Shown: positions 8,319 through 16,830, counted from the first letter of the stretch. The stretch is DNA of 64,000 bases from Paenibacillus xylanexedens (GCF_001908275.1 NZ_CP018620.1:248001-312000); one strand, 5' to 3'. Program-made: numbers and translations. Notes: a model not told the origin generated them from the letters alone.

Positions 8319-9140
8319 CTACCCCTTCGGATTTAAAGTTTTGGCCATTTTGTTCATGACACCGACCACGACAAATGTAATTACAATCATAATCGCGGCA
8401 ACAACCGAGGCCAGATACCAGTCGTTGAGGGTCATGGCGTTTTGATACAGGAACGTAGCAATTACACGTTGCTTGCCTCCAAGGAGGGCAGGTGTGGTAT
8501 ACGCCGTCAGGCTTCCGACAAAGACAAGCACGGCTCCGATCACAAGTCCTGGCACAGCCAGCGGGAACACGACCCGGCGGAATGCCGTAATGCGCGATGC
8601 ACCCAGACTTTGTGCTGCTTTGAGCAGGTCACCGTCAATGTTCTCCAGCACACCCACCAGAGAGATAATCATCAGTGGCAGGAACAGATGCGTCAGACCA
8701 ATCATCATCGCTGCTGGTGTATACAGAATATCCAGCGGCTTGTCTACGATACCCAGACCAACAAGGGTGTTATTGATCAACCCTTTGCGTCCAAGAATGA
8801 TCATCCAGCTAAACGAGCGCACGACCGGGCTCGTCAGCAGCGGGAAGATCGCCAGTGCCAGCAAAATGCCTTTGCGGCGTGGCGCTTTCTGCGAGATATA
8901 ATAAGCTGTCGGGAATCCGAGCACCACACAGACGATGGTGGTGACCACGCTGACTTGCAGCGTCGTAAGCAATATTTTCAAAAAGTATGGGTCTCTGAAA
9001 AAATGCATGTATCCTTCAAATGTGAAGGAGTTTTCTTGGAAAAACGTCGACCCGATCGTCAGGACAATCGGAATGATCATAAATGCCGCCAAAAACACGA
9101 ATCCCGGCAGCAATAGCCAGTAGATTACTGATTTCTTCAT
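8319..9140 (-). CDS. ABC permease, PotB family
   Basis: 273 aa from the ATG at 9140, preceded by AGGAG at 8 nt; a longer frame begins at 9200 without a ribosome binding site. It has about six membrane helices starting with YWLLLPGFVFLAAFMIIPI. The EAA loop is LLKAAQSLGASRITAFRRVVFP. It pairs with the PotC-type permease that follows after 4 bp. The 279-bp gap before it contains a hairpin-forming dispersed repeat, which may lower membrane-protein expression relative to the upstream genes of the cluster. Confidence 0.9.
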   Translation of the reverse strand: MKKSVIYWLLLPGFVFLAAFMIIPIVLTIGSTFFQENSFTFEGYMHFFRDPYFLKILLTTLQVSVVTTIVCVVLGFPTAYYISQKAPRRKGILLALAIFPLLTSPVVRSFSWMIILGRKGLINNTLVGLGIVDKPLDILYTPAAMMIGLTHLFLPLMIISLVGVLENIDGDLLKAAQSLGASRITAFRRVVFPLAVPGLVIGAVLVFVGSLTAYTTPALLGGKQRVIATFLYQNAMTLNDWYLASVVAAIMIVITFVVVGVMNKMAKTLNPKG

Positions 9141-9253
9141 CGCGATACTCCTGACTTTTAAAATGGTTTTATTCACACGTATTACTGGCGCACATTTCAA
9201 AAATAAACGTCCATGTTTATCGCACCAGCCGTTCCGGTTACGAATCGTTCTTA

Positions 9254-9345
9254 CGATCGCTGTTATCCTTGGATTTTCTTGATCCCCTTCTTAGTAGAAG
9301 GAAAAATCCAAGGATAAAGGCGAACGCTTCGCTTCTTCAGAATCG
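9254..9345. repeat. Dispersed hairpin repeat, family 1 (copy A)
   Basis: Contains the family core CGATCGCTGTTATCC and then perfect 15-bp arms (TTATCCTTGGATTTT at 9264-9278 and its complement ending at 9318), with an inner stem CCTTCT/AGAAGG. It ends in the GGCGAACGCTTCGCTTCTTC tail shared with copy B. It lies between nucleoside hydrolase and permease genes of one operon. Confidence 0.85.
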
Positions 9346-9419
9346 ATTTCGTCCCCTACACTACCAGCGAATTAGGTGGGTTGATTTTAGACTGAACTCC
9401 AATGCCGTGAAGTTCATAA

Positions 9420-10358
9420 CTACGCGTTTAACGCGTTGATAAACAGTTCAAGGAAGCTTTCTGCGTCTACGGTTTCGCAGACGAGGGTGTTGGGCTGCTC
9501 GCCCAAACGGTTTTGGAAGTCACATACCATTTGACCATCGCACAGGCGGCTGGCGGTTTCGACATCGACATAATACGATTTGCGTCCTACCAGTTCCGGG
9601 GCAAGGGCTACGCCCACGGCTAGTGGATCATGTAAAGCGCAAGCGCGGACGCCGTTCATTTGTTCGTAACGGTTAATGTAAATCTCCGTGCTCTGAGCCA
9701 CGTACGCGCGCAGCGCAGGATCAGTGAGACGCTCAATCGTTGCTTCATTCAGCAATGTTTGACGCGTCACATCCAATCCGACTTGGGTAAGCTTCTCGAT
9801 GCCTGCATGCAGTACGATGCGTGCGGCCTCTGGATCAGCGTAGGTGTTGTACTCGGCGGTTGGTGTAATGTTGCCATGTCCACGAACTACGCCACCCATG
9901 AAGATGACTTCCTTCAATAAAGAAGGTAATTCAGGACACTTCATCAGCGCGAGGGCCAAGTTCGTTAAGGGTGCGGTCATGATTAATGTCAGTTCGCCCG
10001 GATATTGCTTGGCTTGTTCCACGATAAAGTCTGGCGCAAAACCTTCCTCGGCTTTCTTAGACACGGCCGGATCAGGCAGCGCACCGCCCAATCCGTCCTG
10101 TCCATGTACCCGGTGTTCATAATGCGACTTGCGAGTGAGCGGCCCAGCTGCTCCGGCAATGACCGGAATTTCAGGTGCACCCACGAGTTCAAGAATTTTG
10201 CATGTATTCTCTGTTGCCTGCTGGAGTGATACGTTCCCACAGACTGTGGTGATGCTGAGAATGTCCAACTTCCGACTTTTGACGGCCAGCAAAATCGCCA
10301 GTGCATCGTCAATCCCCGTGTCCACGTCCAGAATGATGCGATTTTGCGCTTCACTCAT
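9420..10358 (-). CDS. Nucleoside hydrolase (IunH/RihA family)
   Basis: 312 aa, normal for the family. These enzymes hydrolyse the N-glycosidic bond of (ribo)nucleosides using a Ca(II)-activated water. The signature DVDTGIDDALAIL at the N-terminus holds the Ca ligands and catalytic Asp. VCGNVSLQQATENT, EIPVIAGAAGPL, HGQDGLGG and FMGGVVRGHGN follow, and the C-terminal Ca-ligand Asp is in ACALHDPLAVG. Base specificity (purine, pyrimidine or both) cannot be decided from the sequence. It lies between the binding-protein gene and the permeases of a PotABCD-type importer, so it likely acts in the cytosol on what that importer brings in. Confidence 0.93.
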   Translation of the reverse strand: MSEAQNRIILDVDTGIDDALAILLAVKSRKLDILSITTVCGNVSLQQATENTCKILELVGAPEIPVIAGAAGPLTRKSHYEHRVHGQDGLGGALPDPAVSKKAEEGFAPDFIVEQAKQYPGELTLIMTAPLTNLALALMKCPELPSLLKEVIFMGGVVRGHGNITPTAEYNTYADPEAARIVLHAGIEKLTQVGLDVTRQTLLNEATIERLTDPALRAYVAQSTEIYINRYEQMNGVRACALHDPLAVGVALAPELVGRKSYYVDVETASRLCDGQMVCDFQNRLGEQPNTLVCETVDAESFLELFINALNA

Positions 10359-10666
10359 CCGTTCTCAACTCCTATGCGGTGATATGGTTGCTTGCTGCAA
10401 ATGATAAGTTGAACTAAAGAATATTTACACTTACCACTCCGATGACAGAATAACCTTCCGATCGCTGTTATCCCCAGATTTTTTTGAATCCCTTCTTCAA
10501 GGGGAAAATCCGGGGATAGCGCGTGCTTCCGAAGCAGCTTTCTTTCAGAAAGCTTTTAGGCAAACGCTTCGCTTCTTCACGTTATTTCTGCCCTCTCCGT
10601 TCTCGTGTAAAAAGTTTAGTTAAACTATATAGGATCAAAGATAACTATTTAGTCGGGTACTTGTTT
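10359..10666. other. Intergenic stretch inside the salvage operon
   Basis: It holds repeat copy B (listed separately), the small hairpin AGCTTTC/GAAAGCT at 10537-10555, which is part of that repeat, and the short inverted repeat AGTTTAGTTAAACT near 10613. No gene is visible. Confidence 0.5.
10441..10585. repeat. Dispersed hairpin repeat, family 1 (copy B, most complete)
   Basis: Begins GATGACAGAATAACCTTCCG and continues with the ATCGCTGTTA core. Arms TATCCCC (10469-10475) and GGGGATA (10512-10518) enclose a second pair, CCCTT/AAGGG. The tail carries AACGCTTCGCTTCTTCACG as in copy A. The upstream TTTACACTTACC-type segment also recurs in copies C and D. Confidence 0.85.
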
Positions 10667-11740
10667 TTATTGTGCAATCTCGCGGTTCCAGCGATCTGTC
10701 CAGCCTTTAACCTGTTGATTCACAAATTCCATATCCAGTTTGTTCAGCTTCTCAACAACTTCAGCGCCGTATGTTACGCCTTCTGCTTCTTCAGCAGTCA
10801 GTTCAACCTTGGTGTTAACCGGGGAATCGACTTTGGCTTTAGCAGATTTCGTTTGTACATCCTGGCTAAGCTGCCAGTTGATGAACTCTTCAGCCAGCTC
10901 TTTGTTTTTGCTGCCCTTCACGACATTGATTGTGTTCATCACGGCATATGCACCCTCGCTAGGTGTAACAAACTTCGCATTAGGCACGGCTGCTTTCAGA
11001 TCTTTGAAATACATTTCCATGATCGGTCCGCCCGCAATTTCTTCTTGGGAGAACATGTTCACGAATTCGGATGTTTGACTGTAGAATTTCACCACATTGC
11101 CGCTCAGTTTTTTCAGTTCAGCAAATGCCGCATCTTCATTAAACGTATCGTTACCGGCTACACGGGAAGCTGCATCCACAACCATTGGGCCTGCTGTTGC
11201 CGTAATATTCGGGATGGTCAGGTTACCTTCGAACGCCGGGTCCCACAGGTCACTCCATGAAGTCACTTCTTTGGATACAAGATCCGGGTTATAAGCGATA
11301 CCGAGCTGTCCAACCGTGTAGGCCGGGCCATAATCTTCACCAAGTGGTGCTTTGGCAATATCATAAATGTCATTTACATTTGGAATTTTGGAGCGGTCGA
11401 TTTTCTCAAACAAACCCTCATCGATACCTTGTTGTGCATAGTAATCAGACAGGTAGATAACATCGACATTTGATGTTCCTTGACGAATTTTATTCAGACG
11501 TTCAGCATTATTGCCGACTTCGAGCACGATGTCTACATTATGTTCTTTTTCGAATGGACCAAATACTTCTTCATTGAAGAAATCTTCAGAGAAGCCCCAA
11601 GTGGAGATAACCAATTTGTTCGCTGCGGTTCCCCCACTGCCTGATCCGCCTGTTGCATCATCCGTGCTGCTGCCACAACCTGCAAGTAATACCGATGTCA
11701 TTGCCACTGCTGCCAAACCGCTAATCCACTTTTTCATCAT
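10667..11740 (-). CDS. PotD/PotF-type substrate-binding lipoprotein
   Basis: 357 aa from the first ATG of the ATGATG pair at 11740, preceded by AGGGGG. The N-terminus is a lipoprotein signal (KKW, a hydrophobic stretch, lipobox LLAGC), then a Ser/Gly-rich tether. The mature part has the type-II periplasmic-binding fold pattern of spermidine/putrescine-binding proteins (WSDLWDPAFEGNLTIPN, AYAVMNTINVVKGS, AEEFINWQLS). It delivers ligand to the PotB/PotC-type permeases encoded downstream. Adjacent nucleoside hydrolase and adenine deaminase genes suggest a nucleoside-like or purine-linked ligand rather than a polyamine, but this is inference. Its leader contains a strong terminator hairpin. Confidence 0.88.
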   Translation of the reverse strand: MMKKWISGLAAVAMTSVLLAGCGSSTDDATGGSGSGGTAANKLVISTWGFSEDFFNEEVFGPFEKEHNVDIVLEVGNNAERLNKIRQGTSNVDVIYLSDYYAQQGIDEGLFEKIDRSKIPNVNDIYDIAKAPLGEDYGPAYTVGQLGIAYNPDLVSKEVTSWSDLWDPAFEGNLTIPNITATAGPMVVDAASRVAGNDTFNEDAAFAELKKLSGNVVKFYSQTSEFVNMFSQEEIAGGPIMEMYFKDLKAAVPNAKFVTPSEGAYAVMNTINVVKGSKNKELAEEFINWQLSQDVQTKSAKAKVDSPVNTKVELTAEEAEGVTYGAEVVEKLNKLDMEFVNQQVKGWTDRWNREIAQ

Positions 11741-11985
11741 GATCCTGATTCCCCCTGATATATGTGATGTGTATGAAAAAACAAAAAGAAAAGTGCTCTT
11801 GTATAAACAAGAACACTTTTCTTCGTAAACAAAGGAAAGCGACACCCGCTGCCGGTACATCATCGGTTTCTGCTTCAGAATCAATCCGAAGACAGACGCC
11901 ATCATATGAAATTGTACGGAACCTGATCATGAATCCGGCCATAACCTCTGTATACATCAACAAGAATCAATCCTGCCGATCCATC
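11741..11985 (-). promoter_or_regulatory. Structured leader of the transporter operon (candidate riboswitch or attenuator)
   Basis: On the minus strand, the roughly 110 nt before the terminator can fold into one long imperfect stem. Its parts include GTACA/TGTAC, TCTG/CAGA and CTTCGG/CTGAAG (about 11915 to 11855). A strong terminator at 11775-11823 and the ribosome binding site of the lipoprotein gene follow directly. I could not match it to the purine, guanidine/PRPP/ppGpp, TPP, FMN or T-box consensus. It may simply be the 3' region of the upstream gene. Confidence 0.35.
11775..11823 (-). terminator. Strong terminator ahead of the PotD-type gene
   Basis: Arms at 11786-11801 and 11808-11823 form a 16-bp stem with one mismatch and a TATAAA loop. 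On the minus strand TTTTTGTTTTTT follows. It sits about 35 bp before the lipoprotein start and 163 bp after the stop of the preceding gene, so it may be an attenuator rather than a simple end-of-gene signal. Confidence 0.85.
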
Positions 11986-12342
11986 TTAGGCCTGTTCCAG
12001 AATCACATTCGTGATTGCCCACTGAGTGGACGCATCATAATCCCGCAATATAGCTTCAATTGGCAAACCCATGTGTTGCTCGAGCTTCTCCCGGAATTTC
12101 TTCTTATATAAGACAGACATGCGGAAGTCCACTTCCAGCTTTAAGCCGGGGGCCTCCCCTTCCAGGGCATCAGAGCGCGGTGAACGTCGGTGCTTCGCGT
12201 AGAAGGTCACAATATTCTGGTCAATGGTCACTCTCAGGAGAGTGGTGCCAAATCCGAACAGTTCCTTCGAAATTTCGTTATAATACTGGCACATCTTCTT
12301 CTTGCTCTCATTGCTGTCCAGTAGTTCCATGAACTCACCCAC
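11986..12342 (-). CDS. DUF2294 (MpsC-like) protein
   Basis: 118 aa from a GTG at 12342; an ATG at 12330 is also possible, and neither has an ideal ribosome binding site. The pattern (a short helix ending in GFGTTLLRVTID, then IVTFYAKHRRSP, and the C-terminal helix KKFREKLEQHMGLPIEAILRDYD) fits DUF2294, now often labelled as part of a Na+-translocating system (MpsC). That label is based on few studied members. There is no signal peptide or membrane helix. It has its own promoter and may be the first gene of the transporter operon, separated from it by the structured leader. Confidence 0.6.
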   Translation of the reverse strand: MGEFMELLDSNESKKKMCQYYNEISKELFGFGTTLLRVTIDQNIVTFYAKHRRSPRSDALEGEAPGLKLEVDFRMSVLYKKKFREKLEQHMGLPIEAILRDYDASTQWAITNVILEQA

Positions 12343-12365
12343 ATCTCTTACTACCGTACATTCGA

Positions 12366-12410
12366 CGTGTTAACACGATTGATTATACATAAATATACGA
12401 TCATAGGCAA
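12366..12410 (-). promoter_or_regulatory. Promoter with overlapping palindromic operator
   Basis: Minus-strand -35 TTGCCT (12405-12410), 17-bp spacer and -10 TATAAT (12382-12387) lie upstream of the DUF2294 gene. Immediately downstream of the -10 is the perfect 12-bp palindrome CGTGTTAACACG (12366-12377), placed where a repressor would act. The regulator is unknown. Confidence 0.6.
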
Positions 12411-12704
12411 CCCAAAAGATATAGTTAACATGAGAATAACACATAAAAGCGAACGATGAGACATTAACAGCCAAAAACAATTCGTCTTAAACCACAGTGA
12501 ATTTACATTAATATGCCTGCATGTCATTCCTATACTATTGTTGCTTTTACACTACGTTTTCATACACAGGATTCGAGGCTTTGTTTCAACTTTCCCCAAA
12601 TGGGTACTAATTCCTGCGAAACATAGACAAACTTCGTCATTAACCGTTAAAATGAGACACAATGTTGACATGTTTTTATTTTCTAGAAATTGGAGGCTTA
12701 TACC
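12411..12704. other. Intergenic stretch upstream of the zinc-ribbon membrane protein
   Basis: AT-rich and divergent between two genes. A TTGACA hexamer at 12665-12670 lacks a convincing -10 at the right distance. The only clear signal is the TTGGAGG ribosome binding site just before 12705. I see nothing else. Confidence 0.4.
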
Positions 12705-13619
12705 ATGAAATGTCCAGTATGTAATCACGAAAATGGAGATGCCCATTTTTGCGAGAGGTGCGGCTCTAATCTAACGCAAACAACCTCATCACCAACTCCT
12801 GTACCGAACTCGGAATCTTCTGTTTCCGAACCCGAATATACCCGTTGGTCCAGCACGCAGGCTACCTCTTCCCAGGCATCCGTTCCACCCAACACACCAT
12901 CTATCTCCATTCACAAGGAACAGGCAAGAGAATCAACAGGTACCAATGACCATGCTTCTGCAGGAGACAATAGCTCCAATCAGTGGAATAATATTGTGCA
13001 GAATGAGAAAGTTCAGCAAGCCAAAGAAGTAAGCAAACAGTATCTATCCTATTTCCTCAGTGTATTGGCCCGTCCTTATCAGACGATGAAAACCGTTGGT
13101 GACCAGCATTCACTAAACGGATGGCTAACGATGGCGCTAATTGCAGTTCTATCTTCTACATACTTCTTAATTACCTTTAGTCGCATAGGCATGGACAGCT
13201 TGTTCATTGGTGGATTTTTAAGACCGCTGTTGTTCACCGTCATTATCCTGATTGCCTCTATTGCACTGATGTACGCTATTCTGAAGATTGAAAAAATAAC
13301 CTTCCGTCCCAAAACACTGGTTGCCCAGTTTGGTACATTGCTTGTTCCTGCTGTCGTATCCCTTGTTCTGGCGAATCTGTTTATTATCATCTCATATTCC
13401 ATCGCGATTTCATTGCTTGCTGTCTCGTATATCATTATCTTTGTTGCTCTGAACTCGGTGCTGTTCCAGTATCCACTGAATCGTACCAAAGCAGCCATCG
13501 ACAGCATGTACAGCGTGCTGATCGCCAATGTGGTCGTGTTCTTTATTCTGTATCGATTGTTGGGTGAGATTATCATTGGACTGATTGGCATGATGCTTTC
13601 ACCGTTTGGTCGTCTGTAA
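12705..13619 (+). CDS. Zinc-ribbon multi-pass membrane protein (Yip1-like)
   Basis: 304 aa from the ATG at 12705, 8 nt after TTGGAGG. The N-terminus is a zinc ribbon (CPVCNHENGD then CERCGSN). A low-complexity Ser/Thr/Pro-rich linker (about residues 30-95) follows, and then a membrane domain from about residue 115. There, ARPYQTMKTVGDQ precedes about five hydrophobic helices, the arrangement seen in bacterial Yip1-domain proteins. The role is unknown; related proteins are membrane-organisation or stress proteins of uncertain function. It appears monocistronic. Confidence 0.7.
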   Translation: MKCPVCNHENGDAHFCERCGSNLTQTTSSPTPVPNSESSVSEPEYTRWSSTQATSSQASVPPNTPSISIHKEQARESTGTNDHASAGDNSSNQWNNIVQNEKVQQAKEVSKQYLSYFLSVLARPYQTMKTVGDQHSLNGWLTMALIAVLSSTYFLITFSRIGMDSLFIGGFLRPLLFTVIILIASIALMYAILKIEKITFRPKTLVAQFGTLLVPAVVSLVLANLFIIISYSIAISLLAVSYIIIFVALNSVLFQYPLNRTKAAIDSMYSVLIANVVVFFILYRLLGEIIIGLIGMMLSPFGRL

Positions 13620-13660
13620 AATAGTTCAGTTGGAATAAAGCTATTTACACTTGTTACTTC

Positions 13661-13750
13661 GATGACAGAACAACCTTCCGATCGCTGTTATCTCCAGATT
13701 ATTTTAATTCACTTTTACAAAGATGAAAATCTGGCGATAAAGGCGAAGCA
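13661..13750. repeat. Dispersed hairpin repeat, family 1 (copy C)
   Basis: Starts GATGACAGAACAACCTTCCG then ATCGCTGTTATCTCCAGATT; the closing arm is AATCTGGCGATAA followed by AGGCGAAGC. The preceding TATTTACACTTGTTACTTC also matches copies B and D. The stem is less perfect than in copies A and B. Confidence 0.8.
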
Positions 13751-13922
13751 TGGCTTTCCCTGCTGACGCGGGGAAGGTCTTTTTTTGGTTTTCCAAGGCA
13801 GCATTGCGCTGAGCATGATTCATACACTATAATGTGTAGTGCAATAGGTATGTTCTTATTTACGTAATAAACCAATCCAGCAACTCCCGTTACGTAATGG
13901 ATCGGTTCACGGTCGCCATCAG

Positions 13923-13939
13923 CACTACATTATGTAGTG
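13923..13939. promoter_or_regulatory. 17-bp palindromic operator candidate
   Basis: CACTACAT-T-ATGTAGTG is a perfect odd palindrome 41 bp before the DUF3105 start. A related site, CACTATAATGTGTAGTG (13825-13841), shares the outer half-sites. The core resembles, with one extra base, the TACA-N2-TGTA core of BlaI/CopY-type operators. No regulator gene is adjacent. Confidence 0.5.
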
Positions 13940-13980
13940 TATTAATCACTCACTTTATAAAGAAAGCAGAGGAACTCTCT

Positions 13981-14727
13981 ATGGACATGACTCATATGAA
14001 TCATATGCAAATGGAGCACGAGGCAGGTACATCCTACCTGTGGCTCATCGTAGGTGTGATTGTATTGCTGTTCTCCATCGCCGCCTATATCTGGGCATCA
14101 CGCACACAGGGCAAAATTCTGGGCCACATGAAAAAGAAAGAGCGGGCAGACATCCAGAAAAAAAGTCGATCCCTTCGGCTGGCTGCACATGTAATGATGG
14201 CTGTGTCGATTATTACGTTTGGCCTGTTCTTCATGCAAGGAGCAGGTAAAACATATAATGTAGCCGATCTGGAATCCAACGCGACAATCGACGTGACGGA
14301 CGATAAATATTACGGGGCAGACCATACGGAGGACCCCATTCAGTATGAGATGACAATTCCAACATCGGGACCGCATAATCCGCATGATATCAAGTTTGGA
14401 TTTTACACCGACTTCCCGGGCTATAATTATCTGGTACACAATCTGGAGCACGGGGACATCATCATATATTATCGTGAGAACGCAAGCGAGGACATGAAGG
14501 AACATCTGAAATACCTCGCTAAATTCCGCGAAGCCGGAGCAGGTATTCTGGCTGTACCCAACAAGGATATTCCCGAAGGCAGTGAAGTCGTGGTGACCGC
14601 ATGGACCAAAACGATGAAGCTCGACCAATTCGACGATGCCAAAGTAGGTACTTTTATCAATAAATATATTAATCAGGGACCTGAAAAGATTCCTGCCTCT
14701 GTTCGCCAGGGCGGCGGAACGATGTAA
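13981..14727 (+). CDS. DUF3105 membrane-anchored protein
   Basis: 248 aa from the ATG at 13981, 8 nt after AGAGGA. The first dozen residues are Met/His-rich (MDMTHMNHMQMEHE). A membrane helix (about 16-36) and a short basic cytoplasmic loop rich in Lys follow, then a second helix (about 63-82) and an extracytoplasmic DUF3105 domain. The family signature is present: PTSGPHNPHDIKFGFY, then LVHNLEHGDIIIYY, then VVVTAWTK. The conserved His and Glu residues suggest metal binding; together with the Met/His N-terminus, copper is a guess. The upstream palindromes suggest tight regulation. Biochemical function is not established for the family. Confidence 0.75.
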   Translation: MDMTHMNHMQMEHEAGTSYLWLIVGVIVLLFSIAAYIWASRTQGKILGHMKKKERADIQKKSRSLRLAAHVMMAVSIITFGLFFMQGAGKTYNVADLESNATIDVTDDKYYGADHTEDPIQYEMTIPTSGPHNPHDIKFGFYTDFPGYNYLVHNLEHGDIIIYYRENASEDMKEHLKYLAKFREAGAGILAVPNKDIPEGSEVVVTAWTKTMKLDQFDDAKVGTFINKYINQGPEKIPASVRQGGGTM

Positions 14728-14822
14728 TGACGTAATCACCCAGTCATGTGAAGCCCTCTATGTAGTGACAATGAGGTGTGTTCCAATGATGAGCATGGTC
14801 AATATAGGATTGAAACAAAACC

Positions 14823-14851
14823 AGCTCCCGGATCAAATTGACTCGGGAGCT
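14823..14851. terminator. Hairpin after the DUF3105 gene
   Basis: AGCTCCCG (14823-14830) and CGGGAGCT (14844-14851) form a perfect 8-bp stem. The following T-run is weak (AATTCTTTA), so termination is likely but not certain. Confidence 0.5.
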
Positions 14852-14999
14852 AATTCTTTATGGACCGGATGCCGATATTTCAAGTAGAAAACTGTATATT
14901 TGATATACAATACATACGAACCAAAGAAGAACGACAAACACCAAGTAAAGAGACAAAGAGACGATTGATTCAACAGATCAAGGGGGAACACTTTTACCA

Positions 15000-16718
15000 A
15001 TGAACAGTTTGTTTATGAGGATCTTTTTATTTTTTTCCTGTCTGATGCTAGCCGCGGGTGCGGTTCTTGGCATTACCATGTACCGTTCATCGGCCCAACT
15101 GGTCGAGCAATCCATGGGGATGCAGGCACAGGCTGTGGGTGAACGGGCAGCTGCATTAATTGACACCTCTCTGTATGCACCACTCAGTACCGGACAGGCC
15201 GAGACTGCGTATTACGGCACATTGCGTGAGCAGCTCAGTCAGCTGCGCGAGGCCAATGGACTCAAGTATCTGTATACCCTTGGTACACGCGAAGAAAATG
15301 GAACAAATACATATTTCTACGTTGTGGATGGGGCTGCTGCCGATGTGGCAGAGGATGACTTCTCCCCTTACGGTTCCGCAGAAGAGACCCATTATGAAGG
15401 AATGCTGCAAGCTTTTGAACAGAATGAGCCTATTCGGGGCGAACTCACACAGGATGAATATGGCGCTACCATTACTGCGTATGTGCCGATCCATGGGGCT
15501 GACGGTAAAGTACTAGGATTGGTCGGTGCGGATCTGGATTCCACTGCGGTCTATGAACTGATGTCCCGCAACCGTATGACCATGATCTGGACAGCCTTGG
15601 CTATTGTTCTGCTGAGTGTCTTGTTGGTTTATGGATTCGCCCACTACTTGACCCGTCCATTGGTAAAGTTGAAGAAGTTAATCACCCAGGTTGGAAAAGG
15701 CGACCTGACCGTCAACGTTGAACTTAGTCGCAAGGACGAGGTAGGACAACTCGCTTCGGAGTTCAAACATCTGGTTACAGGTACCCGTGATGTCATGACG
15801 GGCATCCGTCAAAGCTCCGACTCTCTGCTACAAGCTGCAGAAGGAGTATCCAAACATTCACAGGCGACTGCTGAAGCCAGCCAGCGCATTGCCGAGCATA
15901 CCAATCATACGGCCAGTGGAGCTGCTGAACAGGTGGCTCGTGCTGGCGAAGTTACGGTAGCCATGGAAGAGATCACACGCAGCATGCAGCATATTGCGAA
16001 TTCTTCTTCTATGGTCGCGGATGTCTCACAGGATACGACCAATAACGCAGTGCAAGGTCAGGCCAACATCAACACGGCGATTGACAGCATGGACAAAATT
16101 CATCAAGCAAATGTCCAGATGGTAGCCTCCACCTCCCAGCTGGAGCAGTACTCAGGTAAAATTGAGTCGGTGGCACATCTGATGAAAGGCATCGCTTCAC
16201 AGACCAATCTGCTCGCACTTAATGCAAGTATTGAAGCAGCTCGTGCAGGAGAGTATGGCAGCGGGTTTGCGGTGGTTGCCTCAGAGGTTCGCAAGCTTGC
16301 GGGGGAATCAGAGCAGTCATCCCAGCATGTCACCGAACTGATCGCCGAGATGACACGCCAGACTGCCCTGTTGTCAGAACATATGTCTGCCAGCACATCA
16401 GCAGTCCAATCCGGTCTCGCTGTTGTTCAGGAGGCAGGCCGTTCATTCACATCCATTCATACCGGGATTGAGACGATGAATGAACGTCTGCACGAAGTAT
16501 CCGCAGCATCCGAGCAGCTGTCTGCCAGTGCAGAAGAAGTATCCGCTTCCGTGGAGGATATGGAACATATCTCACGCGAATCCTCTTCGAGTATCCAGAA
16601 GGTATCGCACGCTACCGGAAGCCAACTGCAATCCATGGATGAGATGAGTGCATCCGCCGAATCTCTGCGGGTATTGTCCAGTGAGCTGAACGGATTGATT
16701 AGTCGATTTAAAATATAG
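15000..16718 (+). CDS. Methyl-accepting chemotaxis protein
   Basis: 572 aa. A membrane helix (about residues 7-28) is followed by an extracellular Cache-like sensing domain (about 30-190, with FYVVDGAA and [19 protein letters not shown]). A second helix (about 195-215), a HAMP domain ([22 protein letters not shown]) and a long coiled-coil signalling domain come next. The CheA/CheW-binding hairpin tip is [19 protein letters not shown], with [15 protein letters not shown] after it. The ligand is unknown. AAGGGGGA lies about 12 nt before the ATG, a long spacing. No other chemotaxis gene is nearby, which is usual for orphan receptors. Confidence 0.95.
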   Translation: MNSLFMRIFLFFSCLMLAAGAVLGITMYRSSAQLVEQSMGMQAQAVGERAAALIDTSLYAPLSTGQAETAYYGTLREQLSQLREANGLKYLYTLGTREENGTNTYFYVVDGAAADVAEDDFSPYGSAEETHYEGMLQAFEQNEPIRGELTQDEYGATITAYVPIHGADGKVLGLVGADLDSTAVYELMSRNRMTMIWTALAIVLLSVLLVYGFAHYLTRPLVKLKKLITQVGKGDLTVNVELSRKDEVGQLASEFKHLVTGTRDVMTGIRQSSDSLLQAAEGVSKHSQATAEASQRIAEHTNHTASGAAEQVARAGEVTVAMEEITRSMQHIANSSSMVADVSQDTTNNAVQGQANINTAIDSMDKIHQANVQMVASTSQLEQYSGKIESVAHLMKGIASQTNLLALNASIEAARAGEYGSGFAVVASEVRKLAGESEQSSQHVTELIAEMTRQTALLSEHMSASTSAVQSGLAVVQEAGRSFTSIHTGIETMNERLHEVSAASEQLSASAEEVSASVEDMEHISRESSSSIQKVSHATGSQLQSMDEMSASAESLRVLSSELNGLISRFKI

Positions 16719-16774
16719 CGGGCATCTAGATTGTTATACAGACTGAACTTAAGAATATTCACACATGCCACTTC

Positions 16775-16806
16775 GATGACAGAACAACCTTCCGATCGCT
16801 GTTATC
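16775..16806. repeat. Dispersed repeat, family 1 (copy D, 5' fragment)
   Basis: GATGACAGAACAACCTTCCG continued by ATCGCTGTTATC matches copies B and C exactly over this part, and the TTAAGAATATTCACAC segment before it also recurs. The hairpin half is missing. Confidence 0.75.
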
Positions 16807-16830
16807 AATCTATATAAATCAGCCCAAAAC

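Larger units (their letters stand above)
13620..13980. other. Regulatory intergenic region upstream of the DUF3105 gene
   Basis: Contains repeat copy C (13661-13750), then two pairs of palindromes in symmetric order. CACTA..TAGTG is at 13825-13841, TTACGTAAT at 13860-13868 and again at 13890-13898, and CACTACATTATGTAGTG (17-bp perfect) at 13923-13939. No gene lies here. Confidence 0.6.

Noticed and set aside
8442..9116. Open frame of 224 codons opposite a permease gene
   Set aside because: Very rich in Gln, Arg and His, a common artefact of antisense to membrane-protein codons; no supporting start.
10667..11740. Calling the lipoprotein PotD with polyamine specificity
   Set aside because: Family resemblance alone does not fix the ligand, and the neighbouring purine enzymes argue against simply copying the polyamine label.
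11741..11985. Purine riboswitch ahead of the purine salvage and transport cluster
   Set aside because: The conserved G-box core (loop sequences and the UACC and CCGAC-type junction segments) is absent. I keep only the weaker claim of a structured leader.
14786..14887. 33-codon reading frame with GAGGTG 7 nt upstream (starts MMSMVNIGLK)
   Set aside because: It runs through the AGCTCCCG/CGGGAGCT hairpin after the DUF3105 gene and has no recognisable protein features. It is probably a chance frame.
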